Part shown: piece by piece, positions 1 through 9,901 of the stretch
Numbering within the stretch: the stretch's first letter is position 1
How the letters are laid out: each line of letters opens with the position of its first letter
Origin: Scleroderma bovista
Lineage: Eukaryota > Basidiomycota > Agaricomycetes > Boletales > Sclerodermataceae
DNA: 32,431 bases
Direction: 5' to 3'
NCBI GenBank assembly: GCA_037178675.1
Contig: JAYMGJ010000650.1
Location: 1-32,431, forward strand
Notes under the pieces: generated by a model
Told to the model about the DNA's origin: nothing
What the model saw: the letters and a program-made list of their open reading frames with translations, nothing else
The model's database searches: none
Position numbers and translations under genes: made by a program

Positions 1-667
1 GACAAAACATGGTAAAAAAAATAGAAGTAAGAGATACTCTATTATTTAAATTTTTGTTCAACAAAAAAGCCAAATATCATACAGCATTATTTTTGTCATT
101 TTTGTGTCAAGACATGATTTGAGATCATTTCTTATGTTGAAACTACAAAATATTTAACCTTTTCTTCTGCCTGTTCCTTGCAAAACAAATAAAGAAATGA
201 CAATGTAACTTTTCTCATAGCAAGTATTTCAGCATGTTTTATTAAAAATAAGATACCATATTATCCTTGAAAACATGTTAAAAGAAACAATAAATTTTCC
301 TTCAAGAAACATCATTGTTATTGGATGCTGATTGGCTGGCTAGAGTGTTATGACCAAAAACATATAGCATATTTCCTAAACATTTATTTTTGTGGAATGT
401 AGTGTCTTTTGATTCAATTTTGCACTGCAGAAAATTGAAAATGCTTGCTGTGGGAAAATTTACATGATCATTTCTTTATTTGTTTTGCAAGGGACAGGCA
501 GAAGAAAAGGATTAAATCTTTTATAGTCCCAACATAAGAAATGATCTCAAATCATGTCTTGACACAAAAATGACAAAAATAATGCAGTATGATATTTGGC
601 TTTTTTGTTGAACAAAATTTTAAATAAAAGAGTATCTCTTACTTCTATTTTTTTACCATGTTTTGTC
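1..667. mobile_element. Foldback / MITE-like element with ~200-bp inverted arms
   Basis: Positions 1-200 and 468-667 are near-perfect reverse complements. The outer ends read GACAAAACATGG and CCATGTTTTGTC, and weaker complementarity continues inward to about 232 and 435. The centre (about 235-435) is AT-rich with no coding potential. Long arms and no ORF fit a non-autonomous foldback or MITE element. The left end coincides with the window edge, so the element may extend further and no target-site duplication can be checked. The superfamily is not identifiable. Confidence 0.85.
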
Positions 668-689
668 ATGAAACATTGAGAAATGCTTG

Positions 690-1245
690 CAGTGTCTGAT
701 CAGTCTGATTGGTCTGACATGTTTGGCAGGGTCTTAAATACCTGACTGACTTACAGTCTGGGGTATCTGACTGCTCTGACTGCTCTGGGTGGTCTTAAGT
801 GACTGACTGACTGACTGACTGACTGAGGGGTCTGACTGGTCTGACTGGTCTGGGTGTCTGACTGTCTGACTGTCTGACTGTCTGGGGGGTCTGACTGCTC
901 TGACTGGTCTGGGTGTCTGTCTGTCTGTCTGTCTTGGGGGTCTGACTGCTCTGACTGATCTGACAGGTCTTAAATGTCTGAGGGACTTACTGTCTGGGGG
1001 GTCTGACTGCTCTGACTGCTCTGGGTGGTCTTAAGTGTCTGACTGACTTACTGTCTGGGGGGTCTGACTGGTCTGACTGGCCTGGAGTGGTCTTAAATGA
1101 CTGACTGACTTACTGTCTGGGTGGTCTGACTGGTCTGGGTGGTCTGGGTGGTCTTAAGTGTCTGAGTGACTTACTGTCTGGAGGGTCTGACTGGTCTGAC
1201 TGGTCTGGAGTGGTCTTAAATGTCTGATTCCAGAACTCCCAGTCT
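690..1245. repeat. Minisatellite, ~61-62 bp period, (TCTGACTG)-rich
   Basis: The tract is built from TCTGACTG, TCTGGGTGG, TCTTAAGTG and ACTTACTGTCTGG blocks. Higher-order units of about 61-62 bp can be phased on GTCTGAC at 1001, 1062 and 1124. Shorter 4-bp slippage runs (GACT and GTCT) lie inside, for example around 798-830 and 913-935. Degenerate copies trail on to about 1320. The region has no coding signal; ORFs crossing it are chance. Confidence 0.85.
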
Positions 1246-1329
1246 GATGCCAGATGCTCCCAGACTGTTAAGTCATGTCAGACCATTTCAGACTGTTAAG
1301 AGACCTAAGTGCTGTCAGAGAAATTGTCA

Positions 1330-2300
1330 CCTTGCTGATGAAAAGACCTCTGGACCCCTGGTACCCTTCTTGTGGCTGTTTTGTCTCGGATCAATCCCCC
1401 TGTTTATCTCAGGTCTTCCCCATTGTTGTCCCATCAAATTCCTGATGGTACACAGCCCCCCATCAAACTTCTTAGGCTGTGCATCAATGACTCCTTCTGC
1501 TGTGCAGTGACTCATCCCTTGCTTACTGATGCTCTCTTGTCATCAGTATTACTCTATCCCTTTCATATATAACTCAGCTGATGACTCACTCCCTTACCAA
1601 TCAATCTTGTCATGCAGCTTATTCATTCCTTTACTCAGCAGCTTATTCATGCTCCCTATGCTTACTCATTCCTGCTTATCCCTTGCTTACTGATCACTTA
1701 CAAACCCCTTACAAAGCTCTTACCAATCCTTTACCAATCCTTGACAAATTCTGCTTACTCCCTTCTCTTTTTGTACTTTAATGCTGTGCCCCCCCATGTA
1801 TTTAAACCCCTGGGCTCAGCCCAGTGAGAAAAAGACCCAATTGCACGAAATTATCCCTCTCTCAGACTCTCTCAGTCAGTATCCCCTCAGCTCTTTGAGT
1901 CTTGAAGGCTTCAGTGAAGGTCTAAAGACTCTGATATTCAAGTTTTATTCAATCTATTCAAGTCCAAGTATTTCTCTAGGCTCAAGCGGAGTCTAGCCTG
2001 TCTATCCTTCATATCCCATTGCTTCTGGACGTCAGGAGCCCCCTTGCCCCTTTGCTGCACCAACCTCTAGGTGTAGTATCACTACTTCAGTCCCAGTCAC
2101 CCCAATCCCCGCTTTGACACTTCCTAGGCTTTAGGAAGAGTCCAGACCCCTATCTCCTTCGTCATCTATTGCTCCTGTACCCCAGGAGTATCCTGAATCA
2201 TTGTCTGCATCACCCTGTTGGTGTAGATCCCCTTCCCCCCTCCTCAGCACATCCTCTCTGGACACCATGGAGGTAAACCACCACTTGCACATTTTTGTAG
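1330..2300. other. Non-coding stretch, possible LTR/leader remnant
   Basis: No gene is supported here. The sequence is pyrimidine-rich with short imperfect repeats of CTTACTCATTCCT type (1610-1760). At 1795-1815 a TATA-like TATTTAAACCCC is followed by a purine-rich segment and CAG-rich text, resembling the core promoter and R region of fungal Ty3-type LTRs. Two imperfect copies of about 145 bp follow at about 1975-2120 and 2125-2260. No TG...CA ends or target duplication were found, so the retroelement reading is only a suggestion. Confidence 0.3.
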
Positions 2301-2429
2301 TCCTTTGTTGGTGTTGTGTTTGGGTTATTACTCCGACCCAAATCCACACTTTGACTCACAGCAGATGGATCGAGAGGGTCGACGGACACTCTGGATGTGT
2401 CAAACAGTGCTGGAATGGCTGGGATCAGC

Positions 2430-3790
2430 TGTGGTGAGGATGCAGGGACGTACCTGGGAGCTCGAGGCGCGAAAGCATCATAGACATGACAGATGGCATT
2501 GGAAGCCAGTCAGATGTGTTGAGTGGGCACTGGGACATGCCAAGCATCGAGACGGACACGATAACAGCTGCAAACGTGCCAGATATTGTCAGTATACCCC
2601 AAAAGCAAATGAAACCACAAGACTTACCTACCTAGTCGAAGCCCAAAACGGACTCCAGATGAGCCAAATGGCTGCAGAGACCCCACAGAAATGTTGAGGG
2701 AGTGCACGGACATGCCATGCATCGAAACGGATGCGATAACGGCTGCAAACGATGCAGAATGCGTCAGAACGAGCCAAAAGTGAGCAAAAATGCCCAACTC
2801 ACCTATTGAGGCTGCAAGGCAGCGCTCAGACGAGCCAGACAGGTGCGGGAGCCACACAGATGCGTTGAGCACATGCACACATGTGCACTGCATTGGAAAC
2901 ACAATGGAAACGGCTGTAAATGGATCACAGAACTTCAGAATGCGCCAAAACGGACAGAAAACACAAGACTCACCTATTGGGCGCGAAATCGTGACGCCCA
3001 AGCTTGCCAACCACTGGAGAAAGGTTAGCATCAACGGAGGAGATGTGTACGTACCACGGAATGTGCCAGTTGTGGTGATTGAGACTGCGAATCGAAGGAT
3101 CGTCTTTGGACAACCTGAGAGCGGAGACGAGGTGATTGCACCAAGTGTCAAGGGCGAGAGGGCTGGCGATGGCGACGGTGGTGGATATGGAGAGGTTGGC
3201 GACGTGGACGGCATGACTAGCAGTGGCAATGCCAACTCAATGTGAGTTGAGGCAGCGCTGCTAGCTGCAGAAAGTCAGCATACACATCAAAGCCGAAGAT
3301 CACGACGAAACGACTTACCAGTGTCATCAAGGCCACCCATCCTATCCGAAAGACATCCATATGGACTTGTTAGGCGTCGACGGCAATGCGGAAGACTCAA
3401 GATCGAGCAAATAAACATCAGCCAAATGAATGAAGTCAAAACAACTCACCTGAGATGCGCACACGCAATGCAGCCACCCAGGAATGCCCCAAACCAAGCC
3501 TATGGGATCGTTAGACCCAGGCATTGATGCGGTCACATCAAGATCGCAACTACAAATGTCAGTCGAACTTGAAATGGCAGAAACGCCTACCTTGGACATG
3601 TTATCGCAATGCGGTCAACTCGGAGACCTAAAAAGCGAGTGAGAAGGGTAAATAAACTTACCTTTGGATGCAGGATGTCGGGGGAGCATCAATGGGCGAT
3701 TGAAGACCACGGATGAGAGATCCGCACGCTGCAATCAGCGCAGACATATCATATGAGCACGATGCGACTTACCAAATCGGGTAATGACGC
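2430..3790 (-). pseudogene. Intron-rich minus-strand transcription unit, unknown product
   Basis: On the minus strand a series of GT...AG intervals of fungal intron size can be laid out: 3729-3772, 3628-3661, 3550-3590, 3396-3449, 3265-3318, 3014-3054, 2914-2973, 2743-2802 (or 2632 side variant) and 2568-2627. Donors are GTAAGT, GTGAGT, GTACGT or GTAGGC and acceptors are mostly TTGCAG, TTACAG or CTGCAG. The exons between them are about 36-210 nt. A Pro/Ser-rich exon lies at 3055-3264. The last three introns are homologous and separate duplicated exons. I do not recognise the product, phases do not all join cleanly (one junction, at 3014-3054, leads to an early stop), and no start or end could be fixed. 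It may be a decaying gene or a non-coding transcript. Confidence 0.35.
2454..2973 (-). repeat. Tandemly duplicated exon-intron block, ~171-175 bp period
   Basis: Three homologous units follow each other on the minus strand. Intron copies start (plus-strand low end) at 2568, 2743 and 2914, each 60 bp. Exon copies are 2803-2913 (111 nt), 2632-2742 (111 nt, using donor GTAGGT) and 2454-2567 (114 nt). Read in phase, each exon begins and ends in phase 1. The peptides share the core V-S-M-x-x-M-S-V-H-x-L-N-x-S, with VHSLNIS, VHVLNAS and CPLNTS in the three copies. Confidence 0.55.
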
Positions 3791-4035
3791 GGAAGTCACT
3801 CCAAACCTTCACATTCAACAAGTCTCAAATTCTATTCAAATCAGACACATTCATTTGGAACAACCTTTTATTGGATATAGCTAAATACATTCATTGAACT
3901 ACTTTTACTATCCTTTCTATTCATTACCCCACTCTGTTTATGGGGGAGTGTTGGAGATAAACAGACTGTTATGATTTGTTTATATACTTACATAAGCATA
4001 AAGCACACATACAGTAGTTTCTATTACTACAGTTC

Positions 4036-5252
4036 TGTCATATCCATACTTTTTCAGTTGCAACTCCGGTCTAACCATGGCCCGCCTGACCTCTCCTTAG
4101 GCATAAATGCAACTCCGGATCTAGTCCGGCCATCTCCAGCCCTATAGCTGCACTCCAGCTCAACTCCGGTCACTACGTCCATCTCCGCCTCAGGACTAAC
4201 CCCTGTCTTCCTACAGACAGATCCGCAGTCTAACTCCTCCGTGTCAGACCTGTACCTACCACTAGTCGCTACTCCGGTTTCAGTCCGGCCACTCCCTTAG
4301 CCTTGTCTGCAATGTAGCCCAACTCCGGCTGGTACATCCAACTCCGGCTCAGTTCTGCTCCTGCTTCTGCTCTGCTTCCTCTGTCAGGTCCACCAAAGGC
4401 TTAGGACATTTCCATGTCCAACTCCGGACCTTCCTCCGGCTACTCCGCCCTTCCTCCACTCACACACTCCCTCTGCTCTTGCACTTCCTCCGGTCATACA
4501 CTTCCTCCGGTCCTGGACATTGCTCCGGACTTAACCATTAGTTAAGTCCACCTCTGACCCTTACCTGTCCTCTTCTGACCTAGTTCCCTTGTCCCTGCTT
4601 TTCCTCCGTCGTCCCTGTAACTCTAGTTCCCCGTGTCTGCTTCCACTCTGGTTTATTTTCCTGTCCCTGGTTTATTTTCCTGTCCCTGGTTTATTTTCCT
4701 GTCTGCTTCTGCTCCATCCCTTGTCCCGACTAGGGTGTTTACTTGTCACCGTATATACTCACCTCTAGTCTCTTTACTATATAAACTACCGTACTCTGGC
4801 CTAGTAGATCCTTAGATCAAATCTCGACTAAGATACTCCCCATTCTGTACTACCCACCATGCTCTCCTAATCCCATCTTGTTCTCCTGAACTCTGGCCAA
4901 CTCCGGCCTCCGTCCTATCTCGTCCCCTTGGTCCTATGTCCAATCCTAGCAAGTCTCCTACTTGCACGAGGGCAAAAGCCACCTCTGTCCCAGACTCGAC
5001 GCTAGACCTCTCAGGACTTATCCCACCTCTGGGATGTCCTTCGCTCCAGACAAGCTGCGCTCAACTCTGGACCACTTTCCCGCAGTCCAGACTTACTCCC
5101 TGTGCTTCTCTAGTGCCCGGACTTCGTTCGTTTGACCCGGACTTGACTCTCCGCACTAACTAGCACCTACTAGTGTCTGGACTTACCTCCTCATTAGTTC
5201 CCTGCACCTCTGGACCTCCTAGTAAGATTGCTGAGGAGAACTGGTCTTGACA
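4036..5252 (+). mobile_element. Solo LTR, 1.2-kb CTCCGG-rich family, copy 1
   Basis: The element begins TGTCATATCC and ends GGTCTTGACA. It is bounded by a perfect 5-bp duplication AGTTC at 4031-4035 and 5253-5257, the hallmark of integrase-mediated insertion. A reverse-complement copy of about 1.26 kb lies at 25704-26960 with its own different duplication, so both ends are defined independently. TATA-like motifs (TATATAC at 4752, CTATATAAAC at 4778) could be the LTR promoter. No internal domain is attached, so it is a solo LTR or LTR-only element. Short ORFs inside (for example 4936-5163) are frameshifted between the copies and are not credible genes. Confidence 0.9.
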
Positions 5253-5257
5253 AGTTC

Positions 5258-5284
5258 CCTCAGTAGCTTGCCAGACTACTGAGG
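5258..5284. repeat. Perfect 9-bp-stem hairpin beside the LTR insertion
   Basis: CCTCAGTAG (5258-5266) and CTACTGAGG (5276-5284) are perfect complements around a 9-nt loop CTTGCCAGA. The loop and right arm recur imperfectly at about 5361-5382, followed both times by TTACCCTACAG. The hairpin starts one base after the target duplicate of solo LTR copy 1. Confidence 0.6.
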
Positions 5285-5453
5285 GTGAGTACATTCCTAC
5301 TAACCACTTACTACTTACTGATACCTTGTAGTTACCCTACAGGTATATCTAATATATTAGTAGCTTGCCAGCATACTGAGGTTACCCTACAGCTCTCCTT
5401 CTCCCTTCTTTCAGGCTAGACCTTCCCTGTGCAGACCACCACCTTTCTATAGA

Positions 5454-5948
5454 ATGCCCAACTTGCCCTACGACCAGTTCCCAGAAATACCTCGCCCCAT
5501 TATGCCAGCGGGCAAAAGCAACACCTCAGGTGCACATATCCTACTCATGCTCAACATGGTCACTCCCAAAGATCTCATAGATGACCAGGAGTACGGCAAC
5601 ATTTATGAAGATGTCAAAGAAGAATGCTCTCGATATGGTGCTGTAGAGGATCTGTGTATCCCCCGGCCAGTAAAGAAAGACAAGACAAAATTCGTGGCTG
5701 GAGAGACAGCCTTCCAGTCTGCTCTCGATGCACAATGCGCAGATGAAGCCACTGGTGTCAGGCGGGTGTATGTCAAGTTTATAGATGCGCTTGATGCACA
5801 GGCTGGGCTGAAGGCACTCGCTGGACGCTCGTTCGTGGGGCAGTCTATCATCGTGACTGTACTGAACGAGGACAGCCAGATGATGCCTCTGCTTAACTTG
5901 ATCTTTGCGCCGCAGCCTGATGCACCGCCTCCTCTTCCTTCCTCCTAA
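5454..5948 (+). pseudogene. U2AF large subunit C-terminal fragment (UHM domain only)
   Basis: The 164-aa reading frame matches the C-terminal part of the U2AF large subunit (U2AF65), which binds the polypyrimidine tract and recruits SF1 and U2 snRNP at 3' splice sites. It starts in the linker before the last domain (PNLPYDQFPEIPRP) and covers a complete U2AF-homology motif domain: beta-1 LLMLNMVTP (31-38), the acidic helix DDQEYGNIYEDVKEE (43-57), the RNP1-like strand RVYVKF (104-109), and the diagnostic Arg-X-Phe loop as RSF (125-127). It ends with the basidiomycete-like Pro-rich tail PPPLPSS. RRM1, RRM2 and the N-terminal RS region are absent. A pyrimidine tract plus TTTCAG at 5401-5414 could serve as a 3' splice site, and the frame stays open from there. 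The piece lies between the LTR remnants and the Plavaka end at 6003, which suggests a displaced gene fragment. It could instead be an expressed UHM-only protein. Confidence 0.7.
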
Positions 5949-6002
5949 GTGTCAGGTATTGCCTGTTATCGTGCTGGTGCTGTGTGCTGGTAACTTACTC
6001 AT

Positions 6003-6205
6003 CAGGAAAAAAGTTCAGGTGCCATAGTTACCTGTCAGCCTATATAGTTACTTTTGGTCTATATAGTTAATGGGGGAAGCTATGGAGGCTATGTAGTACT
6101 ATGTGGTATGAGGCTTGACTATTCAGGCCTATGAGAGACTCTGTGAGCTATGTGGTACTATGTAGTCCAAGGCTTGGCTATTCGAACCTATGAGAGACTC
6201 TGAAA
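6003..6205. repeat. Left terminal region of Plavaka 1 with a 59-bp tandem repeat
   Basis: The terminal inverted repeat CAGGAAAAAA is followed by two CTATATAGTTA motifs (about 6040 and 6060). Two tandem 59-bp units then start at 6088 and 6147, sharing GCTATGT[A/G]G, ACTATGT and CCTATGAGAGACTCTG. Subterminal repeats of this kind are typical transposase-binding regions of CACTA-related elements; binding here is inferred. Confidence 0.65.
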
Positions 6206-6288
6206 TACTCCATTGGACTATGAAGTTCACACTAACATCTTTACAACATAAACAATGATCAGCCACTATAGATATAACCCCCTACTAT

Positions 6289-9200
6289 CTATAGTACATG
6301 AACACTGTCCAGGGTCTCAAACAAGTCAAGGTCAATGTATCTATTCAAAAGAAACTTGTCCACCTCATCAGTACCAAAGCCTGCATCCACCCTTCGTGTC
6401 CATTGCGGCACCAAGTGACATGGCCGAAGTATATGATCAACTGGAATAATTTCTGCATAGGGACCATTTTGACGAGATGAGCGCAAAAGCCAGAACATGT
6501 GCAATGTATGGTCAAATTGTTGGAGTGGGTGGAACCAATGCACATAAGCGAGTGGGTGCCTCATGTTCACCTGTGTGGATCGCGGCTTGAATATCACACG
6601 GATTTCCCCTACACGCACTCCTAGGCATTCAACATCAGTAATCAGCCACCATTGAACCCATGAACCAATTCACCAGTCATCCCCATAGTACCACCGTTGT
6701 ACCGGACAGGGTCTTCGATGATCAGTGCCGTATCAAATGTTGTTGGTGCAGTGGGATAGGTAATAGATGCACGCAATTTGAAAATTCATTTGGAAGGACT
6801 GACGTGCTTGCATGGAGGCGTTAAAATAGAAATAGACTTATAGACATCAAGCAGGTTGAACGGCCGAACTTGCATGGCACAGAGCTGTGGGTGCGATTCC
6901 CATAAATACTGCTCGAAAGCCTGGATAAGGAGAGGAGCGTGATGGTTATCTTGCACGAGGGATATAGGGACACCAGGCAGCGGGCATGATCGAGGCAAAT
7001 GGTATCCACGGGCCCTTGATACCATGATGAAGTCGCTGAGGTGCTGCATGTCAAGGGAAGGCTCTGGGGCCTCTTTAGTAGGGCGCCTCACCATCTCATT
7101 TACCAAATCTTCCTCATCTGAATCTCTGTCATAAAGCTCAGTGAGTGAAGGTAACTGCAAGTGTGGTACAGGCCACTCGCTGGGCGACAAATGGCTCCAG
7201 GATAAGTATGATTCCATTAAGAACATGGAGTCTTGTCGTCATAACCACGTTGTCATCTGTGTCACATAATTTTGTTTGTTGCTGGCCCTGTAGGCCTTCT
7301 TGGCGTAGTTGATATGAAGCTGTTCAGGTAACTCGGTGTTGAAACCGTCCAGACTGCCAAAGAGATGAACCAATGCCACATAGTGCATCATGGAGTGTAC
7401 CTTGCATACAATGAAGTTAGTGTGCAATACTACATGAAGGTTGATGGGCCAGATCTTACCTTGGGTATGTTGAAGTCATTGCGTACTCCCAGATTGACAA
7501 AGACTTCTTTGTTTTGATGGAAGCACTTGAGGGCAGCCTCCATCTTCTCCAGTGTTGTGTCCGTGGTGAGACTGGTATTGAGTGTAGTAAATAAAGTCCA
7601 GTATCCCACGCACTGCCGTGAGCACGCGGCTTTCTACCATTCCAGTAATCACTGTCAGAAATACCCTCTCCAATTCCTTGTGATCGCTCCCTGTCCACTG
7701 CTTGCGATGTGAGATCCCTTTTTTGAAGTGTCAGAGACCATGGTAAGCAGTCATCTCCCGGAACCGTGTGTCCAACTGCTCAGCACCCACGATTTCAGTA
7801 ATCCAGCTGACAACATGGTCTTTGAAAACACCCTTGTGTAGCTGGTGCAGGATATCAGGTGTGATCGCAGTGAATATATTGCAGTGAGGGAGTTTGGACC
7901 AGAACGGTTTGTGCACAGCACGCAAGCCAAGTTGAGCAAGCTCACCATCATTGAGATGGCCTTTCTGATGGCGCTGGATATATTTCAGCATTGGGGCATG
8001 GGTATGGGGCGAGCATCGTGTATGTGAGCCTCTTTCTTTGGGTGTGACCTTGCACTTAGGACAGCGACTTTCTTTGCAGCACACCACCAGACACTGCTCT
8101 GGGAAATCAGTGACATATGCAGCCAAGATCGGAAACAGGCGTCACATGCAGCCATCAGGACATGTCATCAGGACACCCTCTTTCCCTGCCGACACCAATG
8201 GCTCGAGAATCTGAGACATGCAATAGTGAAAAAGTTGGTAGCATTCGAGCGACCAGTGCTTATTGGAGAAGCACTCGAGCTTAGTTGTTGGTAGGTACCC
8301 CAGCAAGACACTTGCACGCTTTGAGGGTTGACGATGCACATCTTTAGAAATATTTCCTAGCATCAGGTATACAGGCCAGACTTCTTGATCGCCACAAAAT
8401 AGAGACAGGGATGTCTTATTGGATGCCAGAATAACAGGCGCGACAACAGCTCCTGGCGGCAGGCAGCCCTATTTAGTTGGTAAGTATTTAGTTCTGAAGT
8501 GCCAAACCAAATACATCACTGACTTGAACTTCCCACCACCAGTCCCCAGTCCACATCTCGTCATATTGGCGTATGTTTCCTGTTGCATTGCTAAATGCTT
8601 GCTGAGGCTCATATGAGACATGTTTTTCGAAGTCAGGATTGGCCATCAGCTCACGGATGCAGTCAATTGGGTTTCGCATCCAAAGCTCAACCTCTTCCTC
8701 CTCGTGTTTCCCGTTTACACCCACTAAATTGCCCTTTATTGTAACCAGTTTGAGTGCCCATTGCAAGGCTTGAGGTAATTCGACAATCGCTTTCATCAAT
8801 TTAAAGGCGCTTGAGAACGACAAATCCATTTCCTCACGGACCTACCATGCAAGAGATCAACCAGATCAGTACGATGTCAAGACCCACTGGACCATCAATA
8901 CTAGTCACCATTGATAGGTCAGTAAACTCCTCGATGCCAGACTTCCCTACATGTCTCATCAACCACCTCACTAGTTCCCATTCCTTCCCATTTTTGAATG
9001 GGCCCCATTGATCCAATCCTTTCTCCTCTTGGGCAGCGCTGTAGAGACAGTCCTGTCTCTAGGTGTAGAATTGGTAGTACTGATACTGGACTCTTACCTT
9101 AGCTATGTAGGCTTGTACTTAGCTTACTAAGCAACTTCCCTCTTTCCTCTGTATATGTTTGATCTCAGTCCTGGAGTGACTGAACACCTCTACTCTCCCT

Positions 9201-9644
9201 ACTTCCTCTAGTCTCCCCAGTCCCTGGGAGCTCTGCCAGACCTCCAGAAGCCCCTGGGTCGAGCGTGCCTCACCTGAGGCAGCAGCAACACCCAACCCCC
9301 CCCTACAGCGCGTATGGCCTCAAACATTGTGCATGCTTGACCTCGACCTGTGCATGCAGATTCATTCTGCTTGATGGGCGTTCTGCATCGAAGGGGTTGC
9401 TGTCAATATTCATCACTTCTTCGAAGTTTTGATCGTCCTGATAGGTATGTGGCTCGTAAATTGGGTCATCCATTGGAGCTGCAGGTTCACTGCTATCACC
9501 AGATGATCCTGATGGCATCAGGCATGGAAGGCTGCATTCACGCATGTCCTTCAGTTGTTCTCGGCAAGTAGGTGTATTGGAAATATGTTGGCTGACTGCT
9601 TTTCCTGTAGGAAACACCCGAAGACAGAAGTTACAGTGCGCCAT
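6289..9644 (-). pseudogene. Plavaka transposase 1 (decayed)
   Basis: A multi-exon Plavaka-family protein can be followed over its whole length. The start is at 9644 with an N-terminal C2H2 finger (CNFCLRVFPTGKAVSQH). Next come QWGPFKNGKEWELVRWL (about 8950-9016), the block WMRNPIDCIRELM...DEMWTGDWWWEVQ (8545-8829), LPPGAVVAPVILASNKT (around 8440), LGNISKDVHRQPSKRASVLLG (8142-8363), the DILHQLHKGVFKDH motif (about 7840), GSLDGFNTELPEQLH (about 7330) and a C-terminal exon ending at 6289 (IPVDHILRPCHLVP). Introns fit at about 8842-8906, 8488-8542 and 7400-7458. In-frame TGA codons lie at 8142-8144, 7731-7733 and 7239-7241. A frameshift lies near 7560, in the segment after YYTQYQS. A 268-bp LTR-like insertion splits the 5' part at 9040-9307. 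The family catalyses cut-and-paste transposition; this copy cannot make a full protein. Confidence 0.85.
9040..9307. mobile_element. 268-bp LTR-like insertion inside transposase 1
   Basis: The segment starts TGTAGAGACAG and ends CCCCTACA, giving 5-bp inverted ends TGTAG/CTACA. It is flanked by GCGC at 9036-9039 and 9308-9311. If the last base is assigned to the target instead, the duplicate is AGCGC. Plavaka homology stops on one side (RPYA) and resumes on the other (QEEKGLDQWGPF), so the segment is foreign to the gene. A near-perfect palindrome TAGAGACAGTCCTGTCTCTA sits just inside the left end. It is most simply a solo LTR or a TRIM-like element. Deleting it leaves the frame shifted, so another lesion is nearby. 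Confidence 0.6.
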
Positions 9645-9901
9645 TTCGTGGATAGAGAGGATGAGGTCATTGTGTTGTGGGTGAGCCCAAATTTCACAAT
9701 TTTATTCTGACATTGCACACTGATATCCTGTCATCTTGTCAAGCATGGCCCAGTTACCGGACCATCCACGCTGCAACCGATCACACAAGTTGGGTGCATG
9801 TCATATTTGTCTACATTGAAATTGTGATCATTTAAAGGCACGACCAGGAATGTGAAAAAAAAACTCACGCCATTCAACACACTTACTCCCATACCCCCAC
9901 T

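Larger units (their letters stand above)
3942..5341 (+). mobile_element. Older LTR-like remnant interrupted by the solo LTR
   Basis: A purine run TATGGGGGAG at 3941-3949 immediately precedes TGTTGGAGATAAACAG at 3950. This is the arrangement of a polypurine tract followed by a 3' LTR in Ty1/copia-type elements. If the 1,217-bp solo LTR and one target duplicate are removed, the interval 3950-5341 (ending CCCTACA) is about 170 bp. No internal polyprotein is recognisable upstream and no primer-binding site follows. The identity is therefore tentative, and the right end could instead lie near 5395, where a similar CCCTACAG recurs. Confidence 0.35.

Noticed and set aside
1220..1996. Short Ser/Pro/Leu-rich ORFs in the pyrimidine-rich region
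   Set aside because: Composition-driven open frames without codon structure, start context or homology.
2305..2697. 130-aa plus-strand ORF
   Set aside because: It lies antisense to the minus-strand exon-intron repeats and has no recognisable domain or splice context.
4936..5163. 75-aa ORF inside solo LTR copy 1 with a counterpart in copy 2 (25843-26040 minus)
   Set aside because: The start is shared (SKSPTCTRAKATSVPDST) but the frame diverges midway and the matching C-terminus lies in another frame of copy 2, so there is no coding constraint.
9040..9307. Native intron of the transposase
   Set aside because: At 268 bp it is far longer than other introns here, lacks GT-AG ends at the homology breaks and has short inverted ends with flanking duplicates.
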